A stretch of DNA of 64,000 bases from CAYPEL01 sp036479985 (GTDB taxonomy: Bacteria; Pseudomonadota; Gammaproteobacteria; DSM-19610). Shown here one piece after another: positions 8,833-18,000 of the stretch. The translations under genes were made by a program, and so were the position numbers. How positions within the stretch are numbered: the stretch's first letter is position 1; every line of letters begins with the position of its first letter. The notes under the pieces were generated by a model that ran no database searches, was not told the origin of the DNA, and worked only from the letters and a program-made list of their open reading frames with translations. The stretch is from positions 1-64,000 of the forward strand of contig CBDDAF010000003.1 in assembly GCA_965224815.1 (NCBI GenBank). Reading direction: 5' to 3'.

Positions 8833-9102
8833 ATGGCACTCAGCACTGAACAAAAAGGTCAAATTGTCGCGAAATATCAGCGCGCGACGGACGATACCGG
8901 ATCACCTGAAGTTCAGGTTGCACTGTTATCAGCAAACATTACCCAACTAACCGGGCATTTTCAGACTCATAAACATGATCATCATTCGCGCCAGGGTTTG
9001 CTGCGGATGGTTAGTAATCGTCGTAAATTACTCGATTACCTTAAAGGCAAGGATGTTAGCCGCTACCAGGAATTGATCAGCAGCCTGGGGTTACGCCGCT
9101 AA
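8833..9102 (+). CDS. rpsO: 30S ribosomal protein S15
   Basis: S15 (89 residues) binds the central domain of 16S rRNA early in assembly. The protein has the standard length and the family segments DDTGSPEVQVALLSANI, HKHDHHSRQGLLRMVSNRR and KLLDYLKGKD, ending in LGLRR. A GGAG box lies eight bases before the ATG. The rpsO-pnp pair is conserved, and a hairpin in the upstream spacer may contribute to control. Confidence 0.98.
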   Translation: MALSTEQKGQIVAKYQRATDDTGSPEVQVALLSANITQLTGHFQTHKHDHHSRQGLLRMVSNRRKLLDYLKGKDVSRYQELISSLGLRR

Positions 9103-9156
9103 TCATTCATTGTTATTACTCTCAAACACTGTCAATACAGTCAAGGTAAAGCCAAC

Positions 9157-11247
9157 GTGAATCCAATCAAAAAATCGTTCCAGTACGGTAGTCATACCGT
9201 AACATTTGAAACCGGCGAAATTGCCCGTCAAGCATCGGGTGCGGTGATGGTCAGTATGGGTGACACCGTCGTTATGGTGACAGCCGTTGGCTTGAAAAAA
9301 TGCATTGAAGGCAGAGACTTCTTTCCTCTGACTGTCGACTATCAGGAACGCACCTACGCCGCTGGCAAAATACCCGGCGGTTTTTTTCGCCGTGAAGGCC
9401 GGCCCAATGAAAATGAAACACTGGTTTCGCGTTTAATTGACCGTCCACTGCGGCCTCTGTTTCCGAAAGGGTTTACCAATGAAGTGCAGGTGATCTGTAC
9501 AGTAATGTCTCTGGATCCAGAAATTGATCCAGATATTCCAGCTCTGCTTGGAGCGTCTGCCGCCTGTTCTATTTCCGGCTTACCTTTCAATGGCCCAGTT
9601 GGTGCAGCGCGTGTTGCTTACATTGATAATGAGTATGTTTTAAATCCTACTCAGTCACAGCTGGCTACTTCTAAGCTGGATTTGATCGTGGCTGGTACGG
9701 ACGGCGCAGTTTTGATGGTTGAGTCAGAAGCCAAAGAATTATCAGAAGAGGTCATGCTGGGTTCGGTCGTTTATGGCCATGATCAGATGCAGGTGGCCAT
9801 CAAGGTCATTAGTGAAATGGCTGCTGAGGTTAATGCACCTGTTTGGGAATGGCAGGCTGCTGAAGCTGATACTGCACTTTCTGACGCCGTTTCCGCGGCG
9901 GCTGGCAATGATATTACTGAAGCTTATAAAACGGCTAATAAACTGGAGCGCTACGGCAAACTGGATGTTATTCGCGAAGCACTTATCGGTAAGCTTTGTG
10001 CAGAAGATGCGAACCCCTGTTTTGATAAAGACGCCGTGAAAGGCGCTTTTGGTAAATTCGAGAAAACGCTGGTTCGTAGCCAGATACTGGAAGGCAAGCC
10101 ACGTATTGATGGCCGTGATACTAAAACGGTTCGCCCGATTACTGTACGCGTTGGCGTGTTGCCACGTACGCATGGGTCAGCATTGTTTACCCGCGGAGAA
10201 ACTCAAGCGTTGGTAGTGGCCACGCTGGGTACCGAACGTGATGCACAGATTATCGATGCCATTCAGGGAGAGCGCCGTGAATCATTCATGTTGCATTACA
10301 ATTTCCCACCGTTCTGTGTCGGTGAGACTGGCCGGGTGGGCAGTCCCAAGCGCCGTGAGATCGGCCATGGTCGCCTTGCCAAGCGTAGTGTAGTCGCTGT
10401 TATGCCGGATACGAGTGATTTTCCATACACTGTTCGGGTCGTATCCGAGATTACCGAATCAAACGGTTCTAGTTCTATGGCCAGTGTATGTGGCAGTAGT
10501 CTTGCCATGATGGACGCAGGTGTGCCATTGAAAGCACCTGTTGCCGGTGTTGCTATGGGGCTGATCAAGGAAGGTGATGACTACGCCGTTCTGACCGATA
10601 TTATGGGCGATGAAGATCACCTCGGTGATATGGACTTCAAGGTTGCCGGTACCAATGACGGTGTGACAGCTCTGCAAATGGATATCAAGATTGACGGTAT
10701 TACCCGTGAAATTATGGATAAAGCGCTGGCGCAGGCACACGATGCACGGCTGCATATCCTGGGTGAAATGAATAAGGTTATTGCTACACCGCATGAAGAG
10801 GTGTCTGATTTTGCGCCGCGATATATCACAATCAAGATTAACCCGGACAAGATTCGCGACGTTATCGGTAAGGGTGGGGCAACCATCCGTATGCTGACTG
10901 AAGAAACCGGTGCCACCATCAATATTGAAGATGACGGTACGGTGAAGATCGCCTCTGTTGACAGCGCCGCTGGCCAGGAAGCCGAGCGCCGTATCAAGCA
11001 GATAACTGCTGATGTTGAAGTGGGTTCTGTTTACGAGGGCAAGGTTGCCAAGCTGATGGATTTTGGTGCCTTCGTTACTATATTGCCGGGCAAAGATGGC
11101 TTGGTACACATTTCACAAATCAGTGAAGAGCGTGTTGAAAAGGTCAGTGATAAATTGTCCGAAGGCGACACGATTAGCGTCAAGGTTCTTGAAGTTGATA
11201 AGCAGGGCCGAATTCGCTTGAGCATGAAGGCAGTGGGTGCTGATTAG
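9157..11247 (+). CDS. pnp: Polyribonucleotide nucleotidyltransferase (PNPase)
   Basis: PNPase (696 residues) degrades RNA 3' to 5' using phosphate and is a core part of RNA turnover. Two RNase PH-like domains flank a helical linker. The second carries the active-site region LPRTHGSALFTRGETQALV and GDEDHLGDMDFKVAGT. They are followed by a KH domain (KINPDKIRDVIGKGGATI) and an S1 domain (GKVAKLMDFGAFVTILPGKD). The start is GTG at 9157 (MNPIKKSFQYG). The 54-base spacer after rpsO is where PNPase autoregulation through RNase III processing acts in E. coli. A strong terminator follows the stop. Confidence 0.98.
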   Translation: MNPIKKSFQYGSHTVTFETGEIARQASGAVMVSMGDTVVMVTAVGLKKCIEGRDFFPLTVDYQERTYAAGKIPGGFFRREGRPNENETLVSRLIDRPLRPLFPKGFTNEVQVICTVMSLDPEIDPDIPALLGASAACSISGLPFNGPVGAARVAYIDNEYVLNPTQSQLATSKLDLIVAGTDGAVLMVESEAKELSEEVMLGSVVYGHDQMQVAIKVISEMAAEVNAPVWEWQAAEADTALSDAVSAAAGNDITEAYKTANKLERYGKLDVIREALIGKLCAEDANPCFDKDAVKGAFGKFEKTLVRSQILEGKPRIDGRDTKTVRPITVRVGVLPRTHGSALFTRGETQALVVATLGTERDAQIIDAIQGERRESFMLHYNFPPFCVGETGRVGSPKRREIGHGRLAKRSVVAVMPDTSDFPYTVRVVSEITESNGSSSMASVCGSSLAMMDAGVPLKAPVAGVAMGLIKEGDDYAVLTDIMGDEDHLGDMDFKVAGTNDGVTALQMDIKIDGITREIMDKALAQAHDARLHILGEMNKVIATPHEEVSDFAPRYITIKINPDKIRDVIGKGGATIRMLTEETGATINIEDDGTVKIASVDSAAGQEAERRIKQITADVEVGSVYEGKVAKLMDFGAFVTILPGKDGLVHISQISEERVEKVSDKLSEGDTISVKVLEVDKQGRIRLSMKAVGAD

Positions 11248-11270
11248 CAGTTCACCTGGTCCATATTGAA

Positions 11271-11296
11271 AAAGGGGCCGTCAGGCCCCTTTTTTA
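11271..11296 (+). terminator. Rho-independent terminator after pnp
   Basis: AAAGGGGCC pairs with GGCCCCTTT around a GTCA loop, followed by a T run. It lies 23 bases after the pnp stop and ends the translation/RNA-decay cluster. The A-rich 5' side means it could also serve the convergent gene at 11313-12659. Confidence 0.9.
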
Positions 11297-11312
11297 TATC
11301 TAAAGAAAGATA

Positions 11313-12659
11313 TTAGTTTAGCAATGCAAGATACTGATTATAGGGTGATAAATTAGTCTGCATTAAGTGATTGGCTGTATCGCGTTTGCCGATGTTGTGC
11401 TTTTTCCAGATCACTTTGCCCGTCTTCGCGCTATAGACACGTAATATGCCGCCCTTGCAACCAACGGCTACACGTTTGCTGTCGGGTGATATATCTGTCA
11501 CGCAGCGTTTGCCTTCATTCATGGAGTCGGAAACTTCCAGTTCAACTTGTTTACCGGTTTTGGCATCCAGCAGCAGTACTTTGTCAGCCTTACCGTAGGA
11601 CTGTGGCAAACCATCATCACCAAACATGATCAGGGAACGCTTTGGAATAACCAGTGAAAAGTAACTCAGATCTGGTGCTATCTTGATGCTTGAAATACGG
11701 CGAGGTTTCTTGATCTTGCTTGAAACCCATTTAAGCTCGTCTTCTTTACCGGTATTGATGTCGTAAATATTACGCAGTGACACCAGCTTGTTGCCATCCT
11801 TGGTGAAGTGTAGCTTGCTGAATTGACGTGGTATTACAAACTCGGCACCGGTGTAGTCTTCTACAACGTGCTTGTCACCAGATTTGAGGTCAAGTACGGC
11901 AAAAGAGTCGCGGCCAACAAAAGCAGCGCGTTTACCATTATCGCTGATACCCAAGGCATAAACACCGGCATCTATATTGTCAATTGACTTCACAACTTTC
12001 AGGCTGGAAAGATCCATAACATGCAAGTCGGAGGTGTATTCAAAACGTACGGTATTGTCGCTGACTTTTTTATTGGCATGGCAGGTATTAACGACGATTG
12101 CCGCATATTTACCATTATCAGAGGGCACTACCGGGCCAATATAATCATAGAAGCCAGTGCCAGTTGCACAGTTACCTTTGTTCTTGGTGAACTGCTCAAA
12201 GTCGATACGTTGAACCGGCTTGCCATCAAAATTCATGTGTGCGCCAACAAGATCAGGCATCTGCACATCATTTTTGCTAATCATGTGACCCAGCGAGCTT
12301 GGCAGAAGAACCACTTTACCGTTGGGATAGGAACCGGTTAGCACAACATCCTTGAAATTGCTGATGCCCCAGCGGCGGCCACCGACACGGCCATACTTGT
12401 TACCAAAAATATTATCCAGATCGCCGCGCTTACCCATGGATTCAACCAGGTGACCGTCGAAACTATCCCACACCTTGATACCGCCAGAGTGTTGGTCTTC
12501 CTTGGCCAGGGTATAACCGCCATTACCGCCCGTGATGATGTATTTACCATCATCAGAAAACTGTATTGAATAAATGTCTGCTTCGTTTGCGTTTGAAATT
12601 GACGCAGTTGCCAGTGCAACGCTAAATAAGGTTGCATTAAATAAACCAAAAACTTTCAT
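11313..12659 (-). CDS. Secreted beta-propeller (WD40/PQQ-like) protein, function unknown
   Basis: This 448-residue protein begins with a signal peptide (MKVFGLFNATLFSVALATA, cleavage likely after ISNA) and should be periplasmic or outer-membrane associated. The mature part contains repeated strand motifs typical of a beta-propeller: SIQFSDDGKYIITGGNGG, KVWDSFDGHLVESMGKRGD, YALGISDNGKRAAFVGRD and DISPDSKRVAVGCKGGILR, VYSAKTGKVIWKK. The repeats alternate D-G/S-K turns with 'vWD'-like strands. No catalytic residues are evident, so a scaffolding or binding role is plausible. It is monocistronic, convergent with pnp, and has GGGGA before its ATG. I do not recognise a specific family. Confidence 0.75.
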   Translation of the reverse strand: MKVFGLFNATLFSVALATASISNANEADIYSIQFSDDGKYIITGGNGGYTLAKEDQHSGGIKVWDSFDGHLVESMGKRGDLDNIFGNKYGRVGGRRWGISNFKDVVLTGSYPNGKVVLLPSSLGHMISKNDVQMPDLVGAHMNFDGKPVQRIDFEQFTKNKGNCATGTGFYDYIGPVVPSDNGKYAAIVVNTCHANKKVSDNTVRFEYTSDLHVMDLSSLKVVKSIDNIDAGVYALGISDNGKRAAFVGRDSFAVLDLKSGDKHVVEDYTGAEFVIPRQFSKLHFTKDGNKLVSLRNIYDINTGKEDELKWVSSKIKKPRRISSIKIAPDLSYFSLVIPKRSLIMFGDDGLPQSYGKADKVLLLDAKTGKQVELEVSDSMNEGKRCVTDISPDSKRVAVGCKGGILRVYSAKTGKVIWKKHNIGKRDTANHLMQTNLSPYNQYLALLN

Positions 12660-13073
12660 ACGTACTAGTCCCCAATACTTACATTTCCAGGATATCTACC
12701 ATCCACTGGCGCGGAGATGTCGCTAAGCAGACAACACTGGACCGGATGCTTCCCCTTTCTAATCCGGAAATGTACGTCAGGAAGTTGACACGACAATCTG
12801 GGTCAGGTATCGGCGCACCAGGGATGCGCTGAAGACGTTGGGGTAGTGAATGTGAACCAGGTCACAGTTTTTATTTTTATACTATGATAAACGACATATA
12901 TAAAACAATAAGTTATATAAAATAACTAAAGTAGTTTATAGTATATTTTTTGACCAATTATTGCACTAAATGAAAAGTCGCTGGTGTTGAGCAGGTTAAA
13001 TGCTTTCACGAAGGCAAGTGAAAAGTGGAAACAGGATTGTGTGTTTAGCGCGTCAACCTGTTGTCGTTTCGAT
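12660..13073. other. AT-rich intergenic region without a supported gene
   Basis: These 414 bases hold the upstream region of the beta-propeller gene (read leftward) and the 3' flank of the YheT-like gene. A small inverted repeat, CCGGAT ... ATCCGG, lies around 12743-12768. A strongly AT-rich stretch spans about 12870-12965. The short frames here show no recognisable protein. The promoter of the leftward gene must lie here but I cannot place it. Confidence 0.5.
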
Positions 13074-14024
13074 TTATGAAAAGAATGACAGGGCGCGCTT
13101 ATCAAGCCAATAGTCTGGTCGTATGGGTAAACTGCCGGTAATAAAACCAACGTGTCCACCGTGTTTAGCAATCTCCAATATGACGCCGTCACCCAGTTCA
13201 CTGTCTTTTGGAATTACACTCAGGTTCATAAAAGGATCATCTTCTGCGTGCAGTATGAGCGTGGGGGTTTTAATGTCGGCTATAAATCTGCGGCAACTGC
13301 TTTGAGTGTAATAATCATTGGCATTTTTAAATCCATTCAGTGGTGCAGTGACTGCTTCATCGAATGAACGTAGTGTTGTTAATTGTTGAATATCTCTATC
13401 GGTAAGTGGCATATCCACTTGTTGTATTTTTGTGCGTAACGAACGCAAAAGCTTATTTAGCAGATAGCGTTGATAAATCCGTGATGAGCCTTGTTCAAGA
13501 CAGTTGGCGACTGTACCTAGCTCAAAAGGGACTGAAATTGCCATTGCCCGGTTAATGCCACTTTGACTACCGGTTTCACCTAGCCATTTAAGCAATACAT
13601 TCCCGCCCAGAGAAACACCCAGTACATAGATTTCACGATCCGGATATTGGCCGCGCAATTTATTAATCATAAAATTTAAATCACCGGTGTCGCCAGAATG
13701 GTAACTGCGAGATAGCCGGTTGGGTTCTCCGCTACAACCTCGAAAGTGCATGAATATAACGGACATAGAAGCTTTATATAAGGTTGAGACTAATCCAGCA
13801 GCATAATGTGAATTAATACTACCTTCCAACCCATGAAGCATTAAAACCAACGGGCCGGACTTGTCAGGGGCCCAGTCCAGATCGATGAAATCTCCATCGG
13901 GTAACTCCACACGCTCGCGGCGCATTTGAGGTAATCGGGTTTTTCTGAACAAACTTGGATAGATCGTCTGGGTATGTCCCTCAGGCAACCACCAGGCGGG
14001 TTTGAACTGACTATCGATGATCAT
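13074..14024 (-). CDS. yheT: YheT-family alpha/beta hydrolase
   Basis: This 316-residue protein belongs to the YheT/UPF0017 group of hydrolases, related to bacterial ABHD-like esterases. Family features are GHTQTIYPSLFRK at the N-terminus, LMLHGLEGSINSHYAAG (oxyanion loop), FRGCSGEPNR and the nucleophile elbow GVSLGGNVLLKWLGE. LHAEDDPFM carries the acid and HGGHVGFI the catalytic His. I took the ATG at 14024 (MIIDSQFKPAWWLPEG); an in-frame start 81 bases upstream would run into gluQ. It lies 8 bases downstream of the gluQ stop and is probably co-transcribed. The natural substrate is unknown. Confidence 0.85.
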   Translation of the reverse strand: MIIDSQFKPAWWLPEGHTQTIYPSLFRKTRLPQMRRERVELPDGDFIDLDWAPDKSGPLVLMLHGLEGSINSHYAAGLVSTLYKASMSVIFMHFRGCSGEPNRLSRSYHSGDTGDLNFMINKLRGQYPDREIYVLGVSLGGNVLLKWLGETGSQSGINRAMAISVPFELGTVANCLEQGSSRIYQRYLLNKLLRSLRTKIQQVDMPLTDRDIQQLTTLRSFDEAVTAPLNGFKNANDYYTQSSCRRFIADIKTPTLILHAEDDPFMNLSVIPKDSELGDGVILEIAKHGGHVGFITGSLPIRPDYWLDKRALSFFS

Positions 14025-14032
14025 TGAGATTC

Positions 14033-14929
14033 TCAGGTAAGGGGCTGTGTAACGATTGTATGTTGAAGTGGCAGATTTTGACTGTCCCAGTTTTTGATGG
14101 CCCATTGCCAGATAGTGTCGAGTTTTTCATTGGTCAGCATTTCCGGTACGGGTTGTTTGAGAAAGCGTAACGCTTGTATAAGTAATGTGGCTGGATTTTC
14201 ATGATGGATGGATGGCGCCTGTGTCTGTTTGCTGTACTTACTGCCGTCAGGCCAGGTTGCCAGTGGCAGGTGCAAGTAACGCGGTGTCGTCAAACCGAGT
14301 TGTTGTTGCAAATGGATTTGCCGTGCCGTGTTATCAAACAGATCATGCCCACGCACGATATCGGTGATGTTTTGCGCTGCATCATCTACCGTCACGGCCA
14401 GTTGATAGGCAAATAAACCATCAGCCCGTTTAATAATAAAATCCCCAGTCTCAGTAGCCAGGTTTTCCTGCAATCTTCCTGCGAGCCGATCCTGGTAATC
14501 AATAAGGCTGTTATCGACACGCATTCGTATTGAGCGTGCAGTCTGTCCCTCTACCATTCCATTGCGACAGGTGCCCGGATAAATAGCTGTTTGACCGGTT
14601 GCTTCGCGTATATCACGCCGCGAACAACTGCAGGGATAAATACAATTTTTTGCGCTGAGCTTTTCAAGTGCTTCCTGATAGGCGCTATGGTTCTGGCTCT
14701 GGTAAAGCACGGTTTCATCCCAATGCATCCCCAATCGTTCCAACGTGCGCAGGATGTCATCGGCCGAACCGGGTATTTCACGTGGTGGGTCGAGGTCTTC
14801 GATGCGTACCAGCCAGACACCACCGGCTGATCTGGCATCCAGAAAGCTGCCGACCGCTGCAATCAGTGAACCAAAATGTAAGGGGCCGGTAGGTGAGGGC
14901 GCAAAGCGACCGCGGTAAATAGATTTCAT
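14033..14929 (-). CDS. gluQ: Glutamyl-Q tRNA(Asp) synthetase
   Basis: GluQ (298 residues; also gluQRS or yadB) charges glutamate onto queuosine at the wobble base of tRNA-Asp. It is a class I GluRS paralogue without the anticodon-binding domain, and this length fits. Visible are RFAPSPTGPLHFGSLIAA (the HIGH-type motif), a zinc site made of CSCSRRDI and YPGTC, RIEDLDPPRE, and SKYSKQ as the KMSKS-type motif. In E. coli it neighbours dksA, and here dksA is the next gene upstream on the same strand, with a REP element between them. queF in the same window links to the same queuosine pathway. Confidence 0.95.
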   Translation of the reverse strand: MKSIYRGRFAPSPTGPLHFGSLIAAVGSFLDARSAGGVWLVRIEDLDPPREIPGSADDILRTLERLGMHWDETVLYQSQNHSAYQEALEKLSAKNCIYPCSCSRRDIREATGQTAIYPGTCRNGMVEGQTARSIRMRVDNSLIDYQDRLAGRLQENLATETGDFIIKRADGLFAYQLAVTVDDAAQNITDIVRGHDLFDNTARQIHLQQQLGLTTPRYLHLPLATWPDGSKYSKQTQAPSIHHENPATLLIQALRFLKQPVPEMLTNEKLDTIWQWAIKNWDSQNLPLQHTIVTQPLT

Positions 14930-14971
14930 AATGATTTCAGAGTGGAAATCTCGAGTTTATTCGTACGGCCT

Positions 14972-15076
14972 TGTAGGAGCGGCTTCAGCCGCGATAGGGC
15001 GCTGCGTTTATCGCGGCTGAAGCCGCTCCTACAGATACTGCGCTGTTCAAAATCACAAGATGCATGAATAGATCAG
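14972..15076. repeat. REP doublet copy 2 with conserved right flank
   Basis: The palindrome runs from TGTAGGAGCGGCTTCAGCCG (14972) to the mirrored unit ending in TACA (15033), with a 16-base spacer. The right flank TGTTCAAAATCACAAGATGC and following bases to 15076 match copy 1 closely, so the conserved unit is longer than a simple hairpin. It separates dksA from gluQ. Confidence 0.85.
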
Positions 15077-15121
15077 ATGCCTTAAGTTTCCACGGATAAT
15101 AACCGGCTTGCAGACCCAAGT

Positions 15122-15151
15122 AAAAAGCCGGCACAAGGCCGGCTTTTTTAA
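15122..15151 (-). terminator. Rho-independent terminator of dksA
   Basis: On the minus strand AAAAAAGCCGGCC pairs with GCCGGCTTTTT around a short loop, with a terminal T run. It begins about 20 bases after the dksA stop. It should separate dksA from gluQ transcription. Confidence 0.85.
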
Positions 15152-15169
15152 CGACGAGCATGTAGAACA

Positions 15170-15856
15170 TTAACCCATCTGTTTTTCGCGAATCTCATCC
15201 AGCGTTTTGCAATCGATGCATTGAGTCGCAGTAGGTCTGGCTTCAAGCCGGCGAATACCTATTTCAAGGCCGCATGCATCACAGTAACCATATTCATCGC
15301 TTTCAAGCATCATCAGCGATTCATCGATTTTCTTGATGAGTTTGCGTTCACGGTCACGCGCACGCAGTTCCATACTAAATTCGGATTCCTGGGTAGCACG
15401 ATCATTCGGATCCGGGAAGTTGGCGGCTTCGTCCTGCATATGGTGCACAGTACGATCCACTTCTTGCATCAGGTCACGTTTCCAGGCCAATAGAATATTC
15501 TGGAAATGCTGAACCTGTTCTGCGTTCATATATTCTTCATTCTTTTTCAGCGCATACGGCTTGATGCCCTGGACTGGTCCGGCGGTGGACAGGGCGGTTA
15601 CTTTTGCCGGTGCAGAACGTTTAGACGTGGCTTTTTTTGCTGGTTTTTTCTTTGTGGTGACAGGCATCTTCTTAGTGACAGCTTTTTTAGAAGGAGCCTT
15701 ATTGGCGGCCGTTTTTTTCTTTACCGTAGTCTTATTTGCGGGTGCTTTCTTTACCGGGGCTTTATTCTTCGCCACAGCTTTCTTTGCTGCGGTGGGTTTT
15801 TTCGCCACAGTCTTTTTCTTTGACTTGGTTTTCGCAGCCTTTTTCTTGGTGGCCAT
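15170..15856 (-). CDS. dksA: RNA polymerase-binding factor DksA with long Lys/Ala-rich N-terminal tail
   Basis: DksA enters the secondary channel of RNA polymerase and potentiates ppGpp control. The C-terminal ~140 residues are a normal DksA: coiled coil with the tip motif DPNDRATQE (two Asp and the Ala essential for activity) and a zinc finger CDAC ... CIDC. The N-terminal ~90 residues are different: they are built from KKxAxKK-like repeats rich in Lys, Ala, Thr and Pro, like histone H1 tails or AlgP. That makes 228 residues against about 150 in E. coli. I chose the ATG at 15856 (MATKKKAAK), which has GGAG upstream, over an in-frame codon at 15904. The tail may bind DNA or RNA nonspecifically; this is inference. 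Confidence 0.95.
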   Translation of the reverse strand: MATKKKAAKTKSKKKTVAKKPTAAKKAVAKNKAPVKKAPANKTTVKKKTAANKAPSKKAVTKKMPVTTKKKPAKKATSKRSAPAKVTALSTAGPVQGIKPYALKKNEEYMNAEQVQHFQNILLAWKRDLMQEVDRTVHHMQDEAANFPDPNDRATQESEFSMELRARDRERKLIKKIDESLMMLESDEYGYCDACGLEIGIRRLEARPTATQCIDCKTLDEIREKQMG

Positions 15857-16057
15857 GCAAATTCTCCAGTACCAATCGAGTCGAAACTCAGTATAAAAAA
15901 TCACCAGGGAGGGACTTATCAGCCAAGCCCTGAATTTATCAAGGGCGGTAGTTTCCAGTTCAAACGGCCATTCGTCAAGGTAAATACATATTATAGTTGA
16001 GCCTGTGAAGGAGGTTAGGGTAGGCTTGGCGGCTCTTTTTGCTACCTATATACATGT

Positions 16058-16825
16058 ATGAGCCAGTTAACAACGTTGCTTTTTGATGTCGATGGCACAC
16101 TAGCCGAAACCGAGGAAAATCACCGTCAGGCGTTCAATAAAGCCTTTAAACAGGCTGGGTTAGACTGGTTCTGGTCAATCGAATGCTATGTTGATTTGCT
16201 GGCGGTGACTGGGGGTAAGGAGCGAATCAGGCACTATATTGATACGTATAAGCCTGATTTTGATCATCCGGAAAAGCTTACAAATTATATAGCCGATTTA
16301 CATGCCAAGAAGACTGAAATCTACATCCGTACAGTTGCTGAGGGAAAAATGCCATTACGCCCAGGGGTTAAACGCCTGCTGTTAGCTGCCCGGCAGGCGG
16401 GTTTGCGATTGGGTATATCGACCACAACATCACCGTCCAATGTGACTGTGCTGCTCGAAAAATCGCTCGCTGAAGATGCCCCGTCATGGTTTGAAGTGAT
16501 TGCCGCTGGCGGAGTTGTTGAAGCTAAAAAACCTGCTCCTGATATCTATCTTTATGCCATGCAACAAATGGGTGTTGAGCCGGGTGAATGTCTGGCTTTT
16601 GAAGATTCAGAAAATGGATTGATCTCGGCGCAACAGGCAGGAGTTAAAACACTGGTGACCGTCAGCCAGTATACGCAAAAGCATGACTTTTCCAGTGCTG
16701 CATTAGTGGTTGATCATTTTGGCGAACCAGATAATCCTTGTCAGACACTGCAAGGTTCAATGCATGGTAGTGACTATGTTGATATTGAATTGTTAAAAGC
16801 AGTATGGGAAAAATCGGCAGACTAA
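16058..16825 (+). CDS. cbbY: HAD-superfamily phosphatase, CbbY type
   Basis: This 255-residue protein is a haloacid dehalogenase-family sugar phosphatase. It shows the nucleophile motif FDVDGTLAETEENH, then the CbbY-like cap helices (HRQAFNKAFKQAGLDWFW), ISTTTSP (motif II Ser/Thr), a lysine in VVEAKKPAPDIY, and FEDSENGLISAQQAG (motif IV acids). CbbY enzymes dephosphorylate xylulose-1,5-bisphosphate, an inhibitor of RuBisCO, so this gene hints at a Calvin-cycle host. A related phosphoglycolate or beta-phosphoglucomutase-like activity cannot be excluded. It is followed immediately by the aminotransferase gene (2-base spacing). Confidence 0.75.
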   Translation: MSQLTTLLFDVDGTLAETEENHRQAFNKAFKQAGLDWFWSIECYVDLLAVTGGKERIRHYIDTYKPDFDHPEKLTNYIADLHAKKTEIYIRTVAEGKMPLRPGVKRLLLAARQAGLRLGISTTTSPSNVTVLLEKSLAEDAPSWFEVIAAGGVVEAKKPAPDIYLYAMQQMGVEPGECLAFEDSENGLISAQQAGVKTLVTVSQYTQKHDFSSAALVVDHFGEPDNPCQTLQGSMHGSDYVDIELLKAVWEKSAD

Positions 16826-16826
16826 T

Positions 16827-17990
16827 TTGTCAGGCAGTCATCATGCAAGTCGTATACAGGCAATCCAGCCATTCCATGTAATGGCGTTGCTCGCGCGTGC
16901 GCGCGAACTTGAAGCACAAGGGCGCAGCATTGTGCATATGGAAATTGGTGAGCCGGATTTTGTAACGCCTAAGCCGATTATAGACGCCGGTATTCGCGCA
17001 TTACAGGAGGGTAAAACTCACTACACTCCTACACTGGGTCTTCCCGGTTTGCGTCAGACTATTGCTGACTACTATGCCACGCGCTTTAAAGTGAGCATCG
17101 ATCCACGTCGAATTTTGGTAACACCTGGGGCATCGGGTGCATTGCAGTTGGTTACCGCGCTGCTGGTTGATCCCGGCCAACGGGTTTTAATGACCGATCC
17201 GGGTTACCCGTGTAACCGTAACTTTGTCTACCTCGCCGAAGGGATACCAGATCTGCTACCCGTTGGTCCTAACACCGCTTATCAATTAACTTCTGAATTG
17301 ATTGAACAACATTGGCGGCCTGACACTTGTGCGGTCATGGTGGCATCACCCGCGAATCCTACAGGTACCTGTCTTACTCGGGATGATTTGCGTGACCTGC
17401 AAAATACCGTGAGAAAGTGTGGCGGCAGTTTAATCGTCGATGAGATCTATCAGGGGCTGACCTATGATGGGCAGGGTGATTTCACAGCACTGGAAATGGC
17501 AGATGACATTTTCGTCATCAATAGTTTTTCAAAGTATTTCGGTATGACCGGCTGGCGTCTTGGCTGGCTAGTCGCGCCGGAAGATTGTATTGATGCCCTG
17601 GATAAATTGGCGCAAAACCTGTTCCTGGCGGCCCCAACACCATCACAGTATGCAGCACTGGAAGCCTTCACACCTGAAACGCGAGCAATTCTTGATCAAC
17701 GCCGGGATGAATTTCAGCTACGGCGAGATTATCTACTGCCTGCCTTGCAGAAACTTGGTTTTGAAATAAGTACCCAACCATCTGGCGCGTTTTATATCTA
17801 TGCCGGGTGCAGCCAGTTTACCCAGGACAGTTTTGAGTTTTCGAAACAGCTTCTGGAAGAAGTCGGTGTGGCCATCACGCCAGGTCTGGATTTTGGTAAT
17901 TACCTTGCGCAACAACATGTTCGTTTTGCTTATACGACATCGTTAGATAATCTGCAGGAAGGGGTTAACAGGTTAGCGAAGTTTTTGTAG
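16827..17990 (+). CDS. Class I/II pyridoxal-phosphate aminotransferase
   Basis: A 387-residue fold-type I aminotransferase. Conserved elements include IVHMEIGEPDF near the N-terminus, VTPGASGALQL, VASPANPTGTCL, IVDEIYQGLTYDG, the PLP-lysine segment NSFSKYFGMTGWRLGW around residue 235, and VRFAYTTSLDNLQEG near the end. The start is probably TTG at 16827, one base after the preceding stop; the residues from there (RIQAIQPFHVMALLARA) match the usual N-terminus of the family, and no ATG precedes them in frame. The amino acid handled (aspartate, alanine or aromatic) is unclear. It is co-transcribed with the CbbY-like gene. Confidence 0.85.
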   Translation: MSGSHHASRIQAIQPFHVMALLARARELEAQGRSIVHMEIGEPDFVTPKPIIDAGIRALQEGKTHYTPTLGLPGLRQTIADYYATRFKVSIDPRRILVTPGASGALQLVTALLVDPGQRVLMTDPGYPCNRNFVYLAEGIPDLLPVGPNTAYQLTSELIEQHWRPDTCAVMVASPANPTGTCLTRDDLRDLQNTVRKCGGSLIVDEIYQGLTYDGQGDFTALEMADDIFVINSFSKYFGMTGWRLGWLVAPEDCIDALDKLAQNLFLAAPTPSQYAALEAFTPETRAILDQRRDEFQLRRDYLLPALQKLGFEISTQPSGAFYIYAGCSQFTQDSFEFSKQLLEEVGVAITPGLDFGNYLAQQHVRFAYTTSLDNLQEGVNRLAKFL

Positions 17991-18000
17991 TTAGATTATA

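Noticed and set aside
15506..15896. Long rightward open frames antisense to dksA
   Set aside because: They are mirror images of the Lys/Ala-rich repeats of dksA; the translations are low-complexity Phe/Gly/Ala strings with no family resemblance.
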